This document shows positions 47,270 to 62,000 of a stretch of DNA of 64,000 nucleotides, piece after piece. The DNA lies in contig NC_030383.2 in assembly GCF_001625215.2 (NCBI RefSeq), positions 942,779 through 1,006,778 of the forward strand. The letters are read 5' to 3'. A model generated the notes under the pieces. That model saw only the letters and a program-made list of their open reading frames with translations, did not search any database and was not told the origin of the DNA. This DNA comes from Daucus carota subsp. sativus. Taxonomy: Eukaryota; Streptophyta; Magnoliopsida; Apiales; Apiaceae. The position numbers were made by a program, and so were the translations under genes. Each line of letters begins with the position of its first letter. Position 1 is the first letter of the stretch.

Positions 47270-48930
47270 CTAAGTATGAGATACGTTGGCATTAGAAACC
47301 ATTTCAGATTTAATAGACAGGGCAACAGAAAGAATCACCACCAGCATATATACATTAAGTTATAGGACTAGTCTATTGTTTGTGCACAAAAATGTCAAGT
47401 TAATCATTTAAACCTGACAAATAGCTAAAAGATAGGAGTTGTAAGCGTCCACTACTAATGTGTTGATGTTCACGTGCAGCAGATACACCGAATGCCTTTG
47501 TCATAACCAAAATTATTAGTGCAAAAATGAAAGAGCTCAGATTGCACAAGAAAACCCAACCAAAATTAGTCCTAAAAAGTATTTTTGAAATTCATAAATA
47601 CTTTAAACAAAAATACCACTGGGGACCGAGTTTCTTTTGTCAATTGAAGGAAGTTATCACATTAGAGTTAATCAATTTACAGTGGTTCTGCCAGAACCAT
47701 TAGCATGACAACTAATCATCGTCTATGAAATCAACTTGTACAAACTAAATAACTGAAAATCACAATCAGATCAGAAGCTACCTTATAAACCAGAGTTCTG
47801 ACCAATACTGAGACCGCAAAATGACCACTGGTTTTCTGCAAAGAAATCATATACATCAGTCAAAAACATACATGGTATGATTACAAACTTCCCAGAAACA
47901 AATATAAATTGTAAAAGGTTCCGCAAATTCAAATAGGCATGGAACCAAATTGTCTGACAGCAATGGAATTACTAATCAGATTGGCAGAAGTACTATTTTG
48001 ATAAATTCGGAGGCCTAAGTTAGTAAAATACTAAGAGGTTGAATAAGAACATATAACAAGAACCCCTCACCAATTAGCCGAAAACATTTTACAAGATAAA
48101 AAAGCTTAAGATCTTGTTGGATTTCTAGTTCTTATTACACCCCTTATCATCTTCTGCCTCTCATATAACTTACCAACAATTTTTTTTAAAAAGAACATCT
48201 TAATGCTGAATCCAATTCAAAAAACATCCTCAAGAAACACAACCAACACAACAAATCAGATATTAAGCAATTAATTCATGTCATAATTAACATAAGAACA
48301 ACATGACAGAATCCAAAACAAATTTAAGATAACTAAATCCAAGAAACTAAACAAACAAATCAAAATTGCATTCCATAACTAAACAAAGTACAGTTTAAGT
48401 ACATACATAGCCAAAAGACAAGAACTTTCAAGAACTAACACACAATTCATTACCTAAGATTATCAAACACACAGAAACTGAAGGCAAAATTAAAAGGGTA
48501 GCCAAGATCTGTCACAAAAACAAGTCTTGACACTAAAGTACACCAAAATCAATCATATAAATCTCTCTAAAAAGAAAAAGAGATCATAATAATAATAGAT
48601 AGTTTACAATTATAGTGCAAAAGTAGCAGATAAAAAGAGGAATGGACTCACTGGGCAAGCTTCAATCAAGAATGACAGAGATTCTGTAAAATATCTATAT
48701 AAAGTTACTAAAATATTAAATAGGATATTTAAGAAGATTTAAGAAAAAGGGTAGATACATAGCATAGGATGCTAAAGTAGGAAAAGATGAGACAATGCAG
48801 ATAATGGATTAATGATGATGTTCTCAATTTATTGTCCTGTATATCCAAAGAGCAGTGAATTTCGGATTTTAAATAATCGGGATTTATAAATAAATTGATA
48901 GCTGAATTTTTAAAATTAGGCGACATCCAA
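47270..48930 (-). other. XERICO-like leader intron and promoter region
   Basis: No coding exon is visible. The interval probably contains one or more 5' UTR introns: an acceptor CTTAG lies at 47270-47274, and a TATA-like element on the minus strand lies near 48695-48707. Confidence 0.45.
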
Positions 48931-50168
48931 AATCATATTTTAATTTTTTATTTAAAATAAATAATTATAAAACAAATTTTTAATTATTATTTAAATATTA
49001 GTCAGGATTGTAGTTTAAACCGAGTCGACCCGAGCCGAAGCTTATGCTCAAGGACAAGATAGAGAGGAGGCAATTGCATGATGGAACCCACCTGCCACCC
49101 ATCACTACAAATCTACAAATCAGCTTGTTAGTTCGGTCCATGTTCTCTTTTCAATTTGTTTTGGCCTTTTTCCATGTTTTTAGTTGTTACACTTTTTCTT
49201 GTTTACATAAAGTAAGGTTGCTGGACTACTCTCCCTTCAATTTTAAGGATTGATATCTGGAACTGAATTATATGCAAAATTTCTTTTCTGGACATCTTAA
49301 AATTTTAGAAAAACGCAGACAATATAAATTCAGACACGCGGAAGACTCGAATTCGTGGAGGGACTAAATTTGTCGTAAGGAGTCTCTGAGAGAGAGAACT
49401 TATATTTCAGTCCCCTTATGAAATTAGCTACAATAAAATAAAGCAAGCTCAGACTGCAATTTAAAACAGACAATTTTGTTTTTCTCTGGTGGGGCTTCAA
49501 AATTAGTTAAACATTTGACTATTGTCCTCAGACCTCTACACTGTACAAATACTTTAGAAATCTCCAAAACAACAAAAGGAGAAACTGATATATTTTTATA
49601 TGACTAGCAAGATTAGAAGAATTGCACATGCATAAGCATGAAACAGATCAGTTGTTCTTCACATACAAGAATAACAAGAACTTACATTCAGCAGTTCAGT
49701 ACCCCTGTATAATAGGTGCAAAATTTGGTTACTTTTTGCAACAAGGAGAAGATTCTTCAAGCCTGATACTGAAATGGGTTATGCTTCGAACAAGGCCACG
49801 CGGGTTCATCCGAGCTGGGAGTTCAGGGTTCTATTGACAGGTCATTGCCCTTGGGTAAAATTATAGACTCAATAGAAATTTGCATACAATGTTTTATATT
49901 TTATGTAGTAAAGAAAAGAAACGAAGTTGTATGCCCAGTGACGTTTCAATGACTTCGCGATCCTTCTCTGTGGCAAGATCATTTTTCCTCTTGTGCGGGC
50001 TTCATGAGGCTTCCTTCTTGAATTTCAGAAGCAGAGTTTGCGTTTAAACTTTCAAGTCCACCTTTTTATGAATTTCCACATAAGCAAAGAAATTCCAAGT
50101 GATCTTCCATTTTATAACCTATCAGATATTCTTCATATGCATACATACGGTACAGTATTTTTGAAGCT
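48931..50168. other. Intergenic region and COL 3' UTR
   Basis: I see no supported gene. Short open frames near 49044 and 49622 have no recognisable features. The last 200-300 bases are likely 3' UTR of the CONSTANS-like gene. Confidence 0.5.
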
Positions 50169-53100
50169 TCAAGTTTTGGTCATAGGGTCATAATCGAAAG
50201 CATCGCCAGCCTTAATAAACCGCCCCTTCACACGCTTTCTTACATCTGCCCTTGCCTTGCGTGTTTCATACCTTACTCTCTTATCAAATCTATTTGCAAT
50301 AAAATATAAAACAGAGTTCAATAGATGATAAAGCAAAGGCAAATAATTCAGAAGTAGCTAGATACCATCAAGCAAAGGCACATAGATAATAGTTCAACTT
50401 CAGAACTAGATGCCAGTGAAGAGAACTAAACTTTATTTTACATGCGTATGCGACAGGCACAAACACAAAGAAGCAACACAGTTGTGATTGGTCCTGATTA
50501 GTATTTTAAACTACAAAGTGAGAGTAATCTTACTTGCGCGTTTTCTTCTTTTCCTTGTAACGCTGTACAGCACTATTCCTCGTATCAGAGGTTAAGGAAC
50601 TTTCAGAACCCTGGGAGCACCATGGTGGTGGCTCTCCCATGAGAAGCATTGCAGAGGCATCAGCAATTTGATCATCACTAGCATTAATGTTCTCTCCAGC
50701 GACACCAGAAAAAGAGATATTGGAGAGTTGCCTTCCAAAGCAACCACTTGGGTTGGTTTTGCAGCTCATCATGAAATCAGCACATGATGCATTGCTGCCT
50801 GTAGGCTTCATTACATTTTCCAGACCAATCAATGAGCCCTAGAAAATTCAATTGTGAGGATAGCTGGCAGAACATGTAATATGAAATAAAGAATAAATGA
50901 TATATGGAATTTCAAAATCTAAATATACTTCACCAACAAAATTGCTGTTATGCAAATAATTAGGAACAGGCTATGTAACACAGACTCTTCGGTTTCAGCC
51001 TAAGTTACGGCAGTGCCTGGGTCGAACACAACTTATTACATGTTGGATCCTCTGACAGGAGGGGACACTTTCATCAGCTAAAATTCTACATGTAAAATTA
51101 TTTTATGATGCAAAAAAGAAAAGGAGAAAGAAGAAGAAGAAACCTCACTGGATTCAGAGGTCTACACCTAACATGGAAGATGACGATAGAGATTGAGGAA
51201 CAATCTATGTTATGCACACTCCAGGTAATTATATTCACTTGATTATAAATTATTCTTTTGACTCGTAATGGCATCAAATATTTTTAAGATATGAACTGCA
51301 AGAAAATTTATATAAACGAACCTCGGCAACATAAGCGCTCGGGGAGATGGTATTGGCACCGGTCATTCCTTTCATCTCAAACAAGCCATCAATCCCGCTG
51401 TTATCAAAAAATTGCTGCGGATCATTGTTACCCACACCAAATAGTTCTTCACATCTCTCAATATTCGAATCAAGTTCATCCATATTAAAGTCCTCATGGA
51501 AGTCATCTTCATATAGTTCAAGCTCGTCCGCTCCACTCTGTATGTACATTTAGGCAATGAGTTACTGAAACCATCACGCATACATATATGAGTGACAGGT
51601 TACGATCAAATATACAGACAAAAAATTATTATAATCCAGTGACTTAAAAAATAGAAAACAAGGCTCTAATAGTGTGATGAAGCATCATCAGTCGAGCATG
51701 TCTAAACACATACCATTTGTCTTTATATTTAGTGTCACTAGATATTCAGGATCTGGCACTCTGTGAAGTCATGTAATTAGGTAACATACTAATTACTGAA
51801 TTTGGGTAGGGAAAAACATCAATCTTGGTCATTAGGAGAGATTCTGACACAATCTTATTGTCCAGAAGAACTATAGGGAAAAACTCAGATAACCACCGGA
51901 GAAAGGCTTTAAGCATATATGTTCTAATAGGTCTAGAATATGGTATGTACATTATATTTTACATCCGAGATAAGCCCATAGCTACTGCCTTCTTTCCTTG
52001 TACCTACATAGAGTTATCAGTTGTAGTGCTTCTTCAATGGGGAAATATATGATTCAACAAGTAGCAGACATCATATATGGAACCTAAAGCTTGTTTTTTA
52101 TTGTGATCTTAGGGGCCAAATAACCTGGGGCCAACTTCACCATTTCTGTTTGCAGACGGTATGACTTAAAAGATTTCGAGGCAGTATACAGTTCCGTCAG
52201 TTTCAAATCTTTACTATTGTATCGCTTTAGAGAAATTTCCACAGAATATAAAACCACACGACTTTAAAGCCCAGGCAACCTTATTCCCCTGATATAAAAA
52301 TTTTGTAATTCAAGAATATTTCACCAACTAAATCATGATTCATGAAAGAACAAATAAAGTGAAAGGCGAGGATTCTGTTCTCCTATTCTTCTACCTTCTC
52401 CTTATAAGGAACGGGCATCTTCTTTTGGGGTTTAACTCTGTTCATTTCACATTATAGAACTACAGATAGTAGGAGACATACAAATATACATTGTGAAACA
52501 AGATGGATATTTGTGCTTCATATGTGCACAAATTCTACATCCAACAGAATAGTAAGCAATCCTTATATCCAACATTCCAAATCCTTAGATATCCTATTTT
52601 CCTTGAAATATAATTATTCCAAGCTCATTTGTTTACCTTTGATGATGTCGGTTTTGTGAATACGCTCTGCTGATGTACAAATTTTTCGTCAAGTTGAGGC
52701 GTTGAGGGTGACTTCCAATCTTTTGAGCTATTTACATTCTGGAGATCAGTCACACTGATAGATAAACCTTTATCTTTATTGCTTCTTGCAGGGGCGTTAG
52801 CATTGGTGAGGCTGTCATCAGCGATGCTCATTGAACTCAATCCTTGCTCACAAGTAGATGCAAGAGCTGAAGGAAGATCCAAGAGAAATGACCAGATATT
52901 TGAAAGTTCATTAGCCGAAGGGCAGCCTGAGTAGCATTTAACTGCTTCCCTCTTATGTCCAGAAGCATTAACATGGGCAACCCAATCGCAATTTTGACAA
53001 AGCGATGAGCTTTCCTCTACACATCTAACAAATGCAGGTTGCAAGTTGCACCTTTCACATATAAGTGTCCTTGGATGTCGTCGTGAAAGCGGATTGGCTG

Positions 53101-53200
53101 AATGAACAGTACGGTCACATGATAAGCATAGGCAGGCTGCATCAGATTGACAGTACACCATTGATCTTTCTTCCCCGCAAAAATCACACATATAACCCAT
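50169..53200 (-). CDS. CONSTANS-like B-box/CCT protein, COL9/COL10 type
   Basis: A nuclear transcription regulator of the CONSTANS-like family; COL9-type members affect flowering time and the circadian output. Exons: 53200-52637, 51537-51322, 50838-50534 and 50289-50169, totalling 401 codons with correct phases (AA|A at the last junction). B-box 1 runs from C5 to H42 ([20 protein letters not shown] start) and B-box 2 from C48 to about H82 with intact zinc ligands. Next come [21 protein letters not shown], an acidic middle ([23 protein letters not shown]) and the string [10 protein letters not shown] seen in COL9. The C-terminal CCT domain (about residues 347-394; [22 protein letters not shown] through [13 protein letters not shown]) spans the last intron. 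5' UTR introns are likely, one with an acceptor near 53355 and a donor near 54140. Confidence 0.93.
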
Positions 53201-54679
53201 GTTTCACCCAACTTAACACACTTCTGGATCAAAATTGTAAATAGTAACTCAACTTGCAAAAATATTAACTTTGAAGCCAATTGACATGCATCCACCAGTA
53301 GTAATTACCGCCTAAACCCCGCAAACTGCCACGATAAATCTCAACTGAAAAATCCCTGCAACCGAAAAACACAGAGCAAAAGATATATTACTTGAAATTT
53401 CAAGAACTTTCAGCATAGACAATGAGATAACCTTTACTAACTCAGTATATATTCTACAGCACACAGAAATTAAGAAAAAGGGTTGCTCAAAATTTCAGGT
53501 CAAATGTCAGAGATCTTAAAAGAAAGATACTTCTGATCAAAATGATTGTTTAAACATTAAAGATGAAATGCTAAAAGATACTAAAGCAAAATAAAAGTGG
53601 CCCTCAAAACAAACAAAAAAACAAGCATCTACACAAATGAATTCAAAAAGTGCAAAGAATCAGAACACTGTCAACATGCTCAGTGTTCAAAATTCCTAGG
53701 AATCACAGACAAGAATAAAGAATATATTTCTGTGAAAAAACAAGAGATAAAGTAGAAGAATTTTTCCACTTTATTTCCTTATCTCTATGTATGCATAGTG
53801 ATTTCCAAGAGGTAGAAATTACAAAACTTAAACTTTTCTCACAAAATAATGACAAACAAAATAAAAATCATCCACAACACCAAAAAGAAGCATATAGCAG
53901 GCAAGTACACCAGAAACAAGAGACTTTGTATTACATAGAAAAGCTCATCTATATAAACACTTTAATTAGATATGAGCCTGTATAAACATTAAAGGTGTAA
54001 TCTTTATGCAGTTTTATAGAAAACAACTTTTGGGTCTCATAAACAGATCATCAAACACCAAGAAAACAAGAATCTCAACCCAGAAAGAAAATTCAGTAAT
54101 ATCAAAATATAAACACAAAAACAAAGAAGCCAGAGCTTACCTAATTGAACTTCACAGATTGATTTGCATCTGTTCTCTTACAAAGATCAGACCTTTTGAG
54201 AATCTTCTTTTCAGCTTAGAAGTGATTTGTTTTGTGGGTGTCCAAAATTTGTTATGACAGAACTGTAACATGAAAGGTAAGATACTAAGATGATATCTAT
54301 GACACTTATTTATAATGATTAAATATTGTAAGAGGATAAAAAGTGCAAGGGTTGAGGTGGGCTGCAGTCACTATCTTGCTACTGAAAGTTTAGGTTCGCA
54401 CTTACGCTTTTGGGCCCACTTGTACTAAGAAAGTTGCACTTTTCACATTATAAAAAGTTAAAGTAGTCGAAGTATATTTTGTACAAGTGTTTATATTAGT
54501 AGATATTATAATAGTAGTCGCGCTTTAAAATAAAATCATAAAACCAATAAAATTTTGTCGAATCTTATATTTTACGTATATTATCATAATCTAAATCTAA
54601 ATACATATTTTACATCATTATTTGTGTTCAAAAGTATTTTCAAAATAATAAACAATGCTTGTTTTTTCTTAAGATATAT

Positions 54680-54923
54680 TCCCTTGTCCCCAAGTAGTTT
54701 ACCTTGAGTACAAGAGTTTTGCATGTATTCTAGTGTTCCCGGAAAACATAGTCCTGTAACTCATTTTTTAATCATTTTTTTTTAAAAATAAAAATTTGAT
54801 GTTTGAATTTTTTTATACAAAAAGAAAATCTCAAAAATAAGTTATGGAACTATGTTTTATAAGTTTTAAAATTCATATCGAGTAATAAAAATACTGTAAA
54901 GAAATGAGAGTGACGGAGTGAGT
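54680..54923. mobile_element. Diverged Stowaway-like MITE
   Basis: Left end CCCTTGTCCCCAAGTAG and right end AGAGTGACGGAGTGAGTA. The inner arms (ACATAGTCCTGTAACTCATT against AATAAGTTATGGAACTATGTT) are inverted and resemble those of 6871-7120. Confidence 0.65.
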
Positions 54924-56061
54924 ATAACTAATAATAGACTGCCTGCCGAAGTACCTATGTCAATGTGAAATTTTCTTTTAAATATAGTAAATCTTTATTT
55001 TAGGTTTAAAAAAAACCTGAGCCAAACATGTCTAATCTGATTTTGAGTTTTTACGCATTAATCCTGAAAAAAATAAATTGAATGACTCATGCAGTTCAAC
55101 AATTTAGAGCATAACGATGACGTGCATGAAATATCAAATGATACTCTTTCTGTTTGCATTTATATAGATGGTTTAATTTTACGTATTACTGCTGTCTCCT
55201 GACTTGTTAGTTTATATTAATATTTTAAGAAAAGGTGAACAAAAATTGTTATACATATTTATTTATGAAAAAAAATAAAAAATAAGTTAAATTATCGATG
55301 CGAGACTCATGAAAATGTATAGATTAATGTATTGTACAGTTTAACTACCAAAACCAAACAGAATCACCCAACTTCTTCATCATCATGTACCTCTTGCGAT
55401 TAGGAATTGAAGTTGATAGATGGCTAATTGTTGGTACTCTAATTCATAACCAAACCAGCGGCATATTAATTTGTTAAAAATATCTAGCTACTTTGAAAGG
55501 GTAAACAAGTTTGGTGACAAAATTTAGAGTTAACATAATAAATTGATTATTATTAATTTTTATTTGTGTTTTTATCGAAAAAGGGTAGAGCAGAAGCTCC
55601 TCTTGATTTCTTATTGAACATTCACTATCATATTTTGCTGTATCTTGTGACATGAAAAAAATGAATTTTTGTTTAATCAAGTTCAAATTTCTTTTGATGA
55701 CTCAAATATTTCAAAATATAAAAATTATGGCAACCTAATCTTTTTTCCAGTTGAAAACATTTTTAATTTGGTCATTCATTTAAACTATAGGTTTAATAAA
55801 TTTCGGGATTAGCAAAAAGTGAACGGATGAATGTAAAATAAATACTTCTTGTGGTTAATTATATAAGTCGTTTATATATTGAAGAGGTTTGATCATATAT
55901 CTAAATTTGATATTTTTAATTTTTTGTGAATAAAAATATTTGTGTTATATTTTTTTCAGAAAATGATTTCTTTTAAAAAAATCAACATATGATCAAATCT
56001 ATATGTAAAAAGTCAAACTACTTGTATAGTGGATATGAGTGAGTACTCAGTTCATGTTTAT

Positions 56062-56326
56062 TACTCCCTTCCTCTGTTTCTTAATACTTTTCTCGTTTCT
56101 CTTTTCACATTTGCCGACACACACTTTTGATCATTAATATCTTTAATTTCATACTAGTATTAAATATAAAAACTTCACTGTATTAAAGTACTCACAAATA
56201 CGAATCCAACAAGATCACTCGTGACTATATTTAGTATTATAGATTAGATGTAAATTAATAATTTATCTTATGTTAGGAACGATACCGATATATCAAAGGA
56301 GAGAAGCTTTTAGAGACGGAGGGAGT
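56062..56326. mobile_element. Stowaway-like MITE
   Basis: Begins TACTCCCTTCCTCTGTTTCT and ends TTAGAGACGGAGGGAGTA, giving inverted ends with TA on each side. Interior is A/T-rich and non-coding. Confidence 0.75.
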
Positions 56327-57274
56327 ATTGATACACGCTAAAAAGTTGTCTTTTTTTCATGAACTGACAGGTGGCTGTCAGTTTTATTTCCCTTTAAAGA
56401 CGATGACATGATAACATAAAACATGCCAAAAAAGGCATTAGAACTATTGTCAGTTTTTTCAAAATAGTGAACTAGGTACAGATGAGTAAAGAAAACTGAA
56501 ACACGCTTTTTCAGCTAATTCTTGATTTCTGTCGTTATTAAGACATTAAACCAAACCGTTAACCATACGTGATCTATGTGTTTTATAATGAAGTTTCATG
56601 TACTTAATTAGAGTTGCTCCACGTCAATTCAGTCCAATAATAAACTTCCGGAATGATCACGGCATAGCTTGGCATTATATCGAACGAGTCACTCCGTCAA
56701 GTTTTCGATATTTTTTAGATCGGCAAGTTTGAATTTAAAATTTAGGATAAAGTGCCTCAACTCTCAGTTAATATTATCAAATTTTATATCAAATTATTTA
56801 TTAATGACCAAGTTGGATCACTATGAAGTTGAACAATGATAATTTTACTTTTTGAAAATTATAGACTTTTGGCTTTTGTTGGAAGATTAGAAATTTAGGT
56901 ACGATGTCTCACAGTAACAGTTTGGCTCTTCCTATATTATCTTTTGCTGGGAATTATAAGAGTTTATTTAAATTGGAATGTAATCAGTGAATTTTTTTAC
57001 AATAAATCGATGAAGCTAAAATTGGTAAGTGTGTTTTGTCAATTGTGATGTTGAGTGGCCTCAACTCTCAAGCAATCTGGTAATTCTGGTTAACTAATAG
57101 ACCATTACCAGAAACAAAGTACCAACAAATTACAGATATTTTGCCCTCTACACATTTTTGCCATGGGTTTCTATCCACCAACTTTATAGTTTTCCTAAAA
57201 CTAGCATAAAATTTTTCAGATAATTAATGTACTTGTGCACTTTCTGTTGTGGCACGGCTTAATATTGCAGACAG

Positions 57275-57416
57275 AGTCTAGTAACAGAGTTAGTTTTCTC
57301 TGATTACACTCCGAGTCCGAGCATGTGCTGAACTCGACTAAGTCTAGTAACAGAGGCAGTTTTCTCTGGTTCTAGCTGTCTTAGTCGTCGATCCGAGCAT
57401 GTGCTCAACTCGACTA
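57275..57416. repeat. 66-bp imperfect tandem duplication
   Basis: AGTCTAGTAACAGAG...AACTCGACTA occurs at 57275 and again at 57341, the second copy with a few extra bases. Both contain CCGAGCATGTGCT(G/C)AACTCG. Confidence 0.8.
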
Positions 57417-59006
57417 AAACCCAAGAGGGGTTCAAACATGTTGAAACGTAACATAGAGTAATGCAAGTGCTAATAACTCGACTCAGATTACCTCACACTG
57501 CAAACTCTTGCTACAATCATCTGAATTCTGAACTGAACTTGGTTAACTCTGCAACATGTAGATGGATGTATGAATAATACTCATGTAAAATACCAAGAAA
57601 GTGAACAATGTGACGACAAAGTAGACCTAACATCAATAACCAAAGTTAAAAGGCAAGGGCAAGGACAAATACCAAAATTCACAACCTAGAGGAGATTCAC
57701 AGATACCTGCTTACACAAGGCTAGTTGTTAGCACACAAGTTATGTTGTCAATGATGATGATGATTACGTCGACTGTGATATATCAGCAGAAACCGTGAGG
57801 TCAAGTTTGGCGACCTCAAGTTTCGTGAGGCAGTGCAATGCACATCCCAACTGAAGCGATATTTTGATCTAAAGGAATGGAAGGAAGCTAGGAAATCATC
57901 TAGCTACTAGCACAAGAAATAGAAAAAAACAATGAATATCATCCACTGCCTAATAAAAGAGTTCAACTCCCTTTGGTCAAAAGGAATGGAAAGAAACTTG
58001 AAACATCTCCCAAACTAACTTCAACTAGGGTGCCTTTATTAGGGGTGCCAATCCAAACTGAAATAATAGTTCCAACCTGTTTTAGCAATAGCAAAGTGAT
58101 GAAACTAGGAACGTCTACTCAACAAACCTCGAAACTACTATTCAACACATAAAAGACAAGTTTTGCATGTGATCTTATTGGTACTTTTTCCATTCATTTC
58201 CTCTCCATTCTACAAAACTACAAATTACATATTTGACTTCATAATTCACATACATGAAAGATATTTATCAAGTTCTTAGGCAGTAGCTACAAAAAAAGTA
58301 CATAGACGAGGTGAACGTTCCAGATTCATTTCCTCATTACAAAGAAAGACAATAGTTCGCACCACATCTTGGATCACAGAAAAAAACACACAACCTCAAA
58401 TAAATGAGAAGTAGAAAAATGAAATCTGGAAGGGTAGCATTTAAACAGCAAATACAAAAGCAACATGCCAACAACGATTCTTAGCAGCAACAACTCTACG
58501 ACGCTGCCCAAAAATTCATAATCAATGCCATAACCATACTGTATCACAAACAGATGAAGTTGCTGCCAAAATCTATAGCTACCGACAAGGCACAGCTTGA
58601 CTTGTTACTATCAGGTATGCTGCCAGAAATTTGTTCACCGTGCAGGAAAAAAGTAAAGCACCATAATAGATATAGATAATTTAAAAAAACTGTTATTATA
58701 TAATAATTTAATTAGGTATTGACTATTACTCATAATACAGAAAAGATACTCGAAATACCAATTATCTGAAGTGTTCCTACGTAGTAATACAATAATACGG
58801 CTTTTCATGTGCGAACAGCAGCACTTGCAGCAAGGCATGTTGCTTGCAGCATATGTATGAATAAGTGGAACATCATATAATACAGATAATTAACTAATGT
58901 TCTACTTTTGCCATAGTAATATATTTTTCAGTTTCCGACTATAATCACTTAATAAGTAACAAGTGCAATTCTCAAGTGCATCCCCAGCATTTCGTAGTTT
59001 CATATT

Positions 59007-62000
59007 TCATACCATCTCTGTATGATCGGTTTTGTCCTGGCTGCTAGTCTCAGCAGTGGTGCCCTTATCCTTTTTATGACCTCTTCCAAGGAAAAGTCTT
59101 ACCCTGCGCTTGGGTTTTACATTTGTTCCATCCTGATCTGCTTCCTGACCAGTTTGAATAACTTCCAAATACAGAACCTTCACTAAATTCCTGAAACGAC
59201 GCCTAAATGTTGGCATTCGTGACATGAAAGCAACAATACCCTGCAGTCTGTCGCAAAACAATTATGATTTAGATATCTCTGGGATCCGCTTGACACTTTA
59301 TTAACAATTAAGAACTATAACCACTTGCAACATAATGAATATATAGTGTAATGAAATGGTTTCATGACACCACTCTGAAATCAGCACACCGCAAATAACT
59401 CAAATAATAAATACCATACATGTAATTAGTCAAATTAAACTTGCAGGACTAGTAACACCAAAGTTCGAACAACTTTAAAGAGATATATGTTTGATGTAGT
59501 CTAAAATGTATCTAATAGTGTTCTGTACATCTTTATTTTGTTTAAGAAATTGCTGCAACATAGAAAGCAATTCAGAAATTTTCAGGATTCATATTTATTT
59601 GTATCTTAAAAAGAACCCCCCACCCCCCACCCCCCCCCAAAAAAAAAAAATAATAATAATTAACACAGAAATGGACCTAGTATTGTGCAATCACACCGAC
59701 TACCACATGAGGTTCTTATAAAATTTGATTTGTTTGGTATACTTAAAGAGCAATGAGGAAACATATATGATATAGTGAGACAAATCTTTTACTACGTTTT
59801 ACCTCCTAATTATTGATTGCAATTGTGCTCTTCTCACGGTATCAGATGATGGAAAACCAGAGTCATTCCAATCCTCAGTTTTTTCATTTTTGTAGCCCAT
59901 TACAAGCTTTCTAAGACAGATTTCTTCATTTGATTCTAACTTCATTCCCTTGATTTGCTCCTTCATGATTAATAAAGGTCCAACAAACCACTCAAACATC
60001 TTATCCCTAGGCCAATTAGTCGCTGTTAGCTGGATGTCATCAGCTGAAAAGTGAAAAGTAATATGATTATTGTAACTACAACTAAAGATTATATAAAGGA
60101 AAAATCAAAGATGAAGAGTTTAGGAAGACATACAAATCAACAAACCAGGAGATTCTGACTTTGCAGAAGCAAGCAAACACTGCAGAATGGTCCAGGTAGG
60201 TAATTTGATCCCCAACTTCTTACAATTTCCCTTCACTATGCACTCCGCAATATCTTTGACATCTAGCAAACCATCACGAAGTAGTATCCTACCATTCACT
60301 TCACAGGACTTGAACAACCAATCCCAGACCTGTTATATTCTACTGTAAATTTACTTTTTAATTTTGACAAAAATATTCAGGGGTCAACTCACCTGTACGA
60401 GTGTATACTGTTGAATACCCCACTTCATCGTTCTTGATCGCTGAGAAACAAGTTTGGTGCTTTGAAAACCTTCCCTCTCATTCTTCTCAACAGTATCATT
60501 GTCAATGGACTTCAACCTTTCAATGCTACTAGGAGGGCCTATGTTTCTACGATATTTTGGCCTAGCTGCCAGAAGACTTTATGAGTCAAATTGTTGATTA
60601 ACAACATTTCTATTATTATCTTTTGTGCAGTAATATGTAATTGTATTTTATTTTCAACTGCACAGGCTAATAAAAGATTTGCCGAATCCTGATAAGAGAG
60701 GATGGAAAAACCAAATATGTATAGTCATTTTGCAACACAATTGAAATCATGCATGCTACCTTGGAAAACAGGATCCTTCCCTGAGATAAAGCATGTCATT
60801 CGTATATTCATCAAACAATGAAACCACTGCTATTATAAATGCCAGTCCCATCTGAAGTGAATCCTCCTGAGAACGTATGAACCACATGCAAGTTAAAGCT
60901 CCATACAATAATGATGGACACAATAAAAGCTGTGTGAAAAGACAAGCTACTAAGTTTAAAATATAAAATTCATTAGACCTGCTGAACAATAACCCCACTA
61001 TAGAGCCCAAGGAAGAAGCTGGAGAAAAAAGCACCGATAAAAGCTCCCACTACAGCAAGCGGCCAGAGGATGATAGCAAGTCCTGCAAATGGAACACATA
61101 CCGTCTCTAGGAACGGCCCTTCTCTTCCTACCAAGTCTTCGAATAGTCTTTTCCATCCTCTGTACAACATATATGGGGATTTCCAGAGAGCAATAGCCGT
61201 AATCAAGGGCACATCCACTGGCACGGCAAGTACCATAACGAGCAGGGACTGTGGGAGCTTTAACAACCTGTATTAAAGATTTTGCGAATTAATCTCGCAA
61301 CTGTTAAATAGGGGTTTAAGCAAATCACCTTATACTTAAAATTTTTCTAATCGAACTTAACTTTGTTTAAGAGAATAGCTGAACATCAGATTTTTTTACA
61401 AACACAGGATATAATATCGACATGCAAGTTGAAAACAAACAACTAAATAATTGAATACAAATGGCCAATACGACTCTAGTAAAAACTGCTTGTTATTTTG
61501 ATTACGTGCACTGTTGATTTAAGTTCGTGTCAGTTATGCGGGTAACTATAACCTTAAGATGTTTTAGACTTATCTAGTATGACCAGACCAGCATGGATAG
61601 AAAGGAAACAAGTCAAAATACTATCCTGCTCTATTCCCATCAACCTTTATTATATAAAACACACACACACACACACACATATCATAATTCTTTCCAAATC
61701 CAAATCACATTTCTTTTTTGAGTCGAGGCGCAATATGCTTTGTGCACTATATGTCTTAACAAACAAATATCAGAGTAAAGTAAATGAAAATGAAAATCAC
61801 TTACTTGATGTCAATAGGATTTTCATCGGCAGGTATTTCTTCAATCAGTTCATCCATGTAAGAAAAGTAAGAGTGAAAACAAAAATCTGTGAAATCTCGT
61901 ACAACTGTGCAGCTCCCCTCAATTGTGGGAATGATACCATCCTGACAATAAGCATTAGCTAAAGGAATTAGCGCAAGACATTTAACAAACACACTTATTC

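Larger units (their letters stand above)
54260..58990. other. Intergenic region
   Basis: COL promoter side followed by about 4.5 kb without a convincing gene. It contains MITEs at 54680-54923 and 56062-56326, probable degraded ones near 55145-55345 and 55841-56040, and a 66-bp imperfect duplication at 57275-57416. 57500-58600 is less A/T-rich and could hold non-coding transcript, but nothing supports a call. Confidence 0.55.

Noticed and set aside
49044..49837. Two short plus-strand frames between the XERICO-like and COL genes
   Set aside because: Low-information composition, no recognisable motif and no flanking exons in phase.
55145..56040. Further Stowaway-like MITEs near 55145-55345 and 55841-56040
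   Set aside because: Some inverted arms are visible, but termini are too degraded to define elements with confidence, so they are mentioned only in the intergenic entry.
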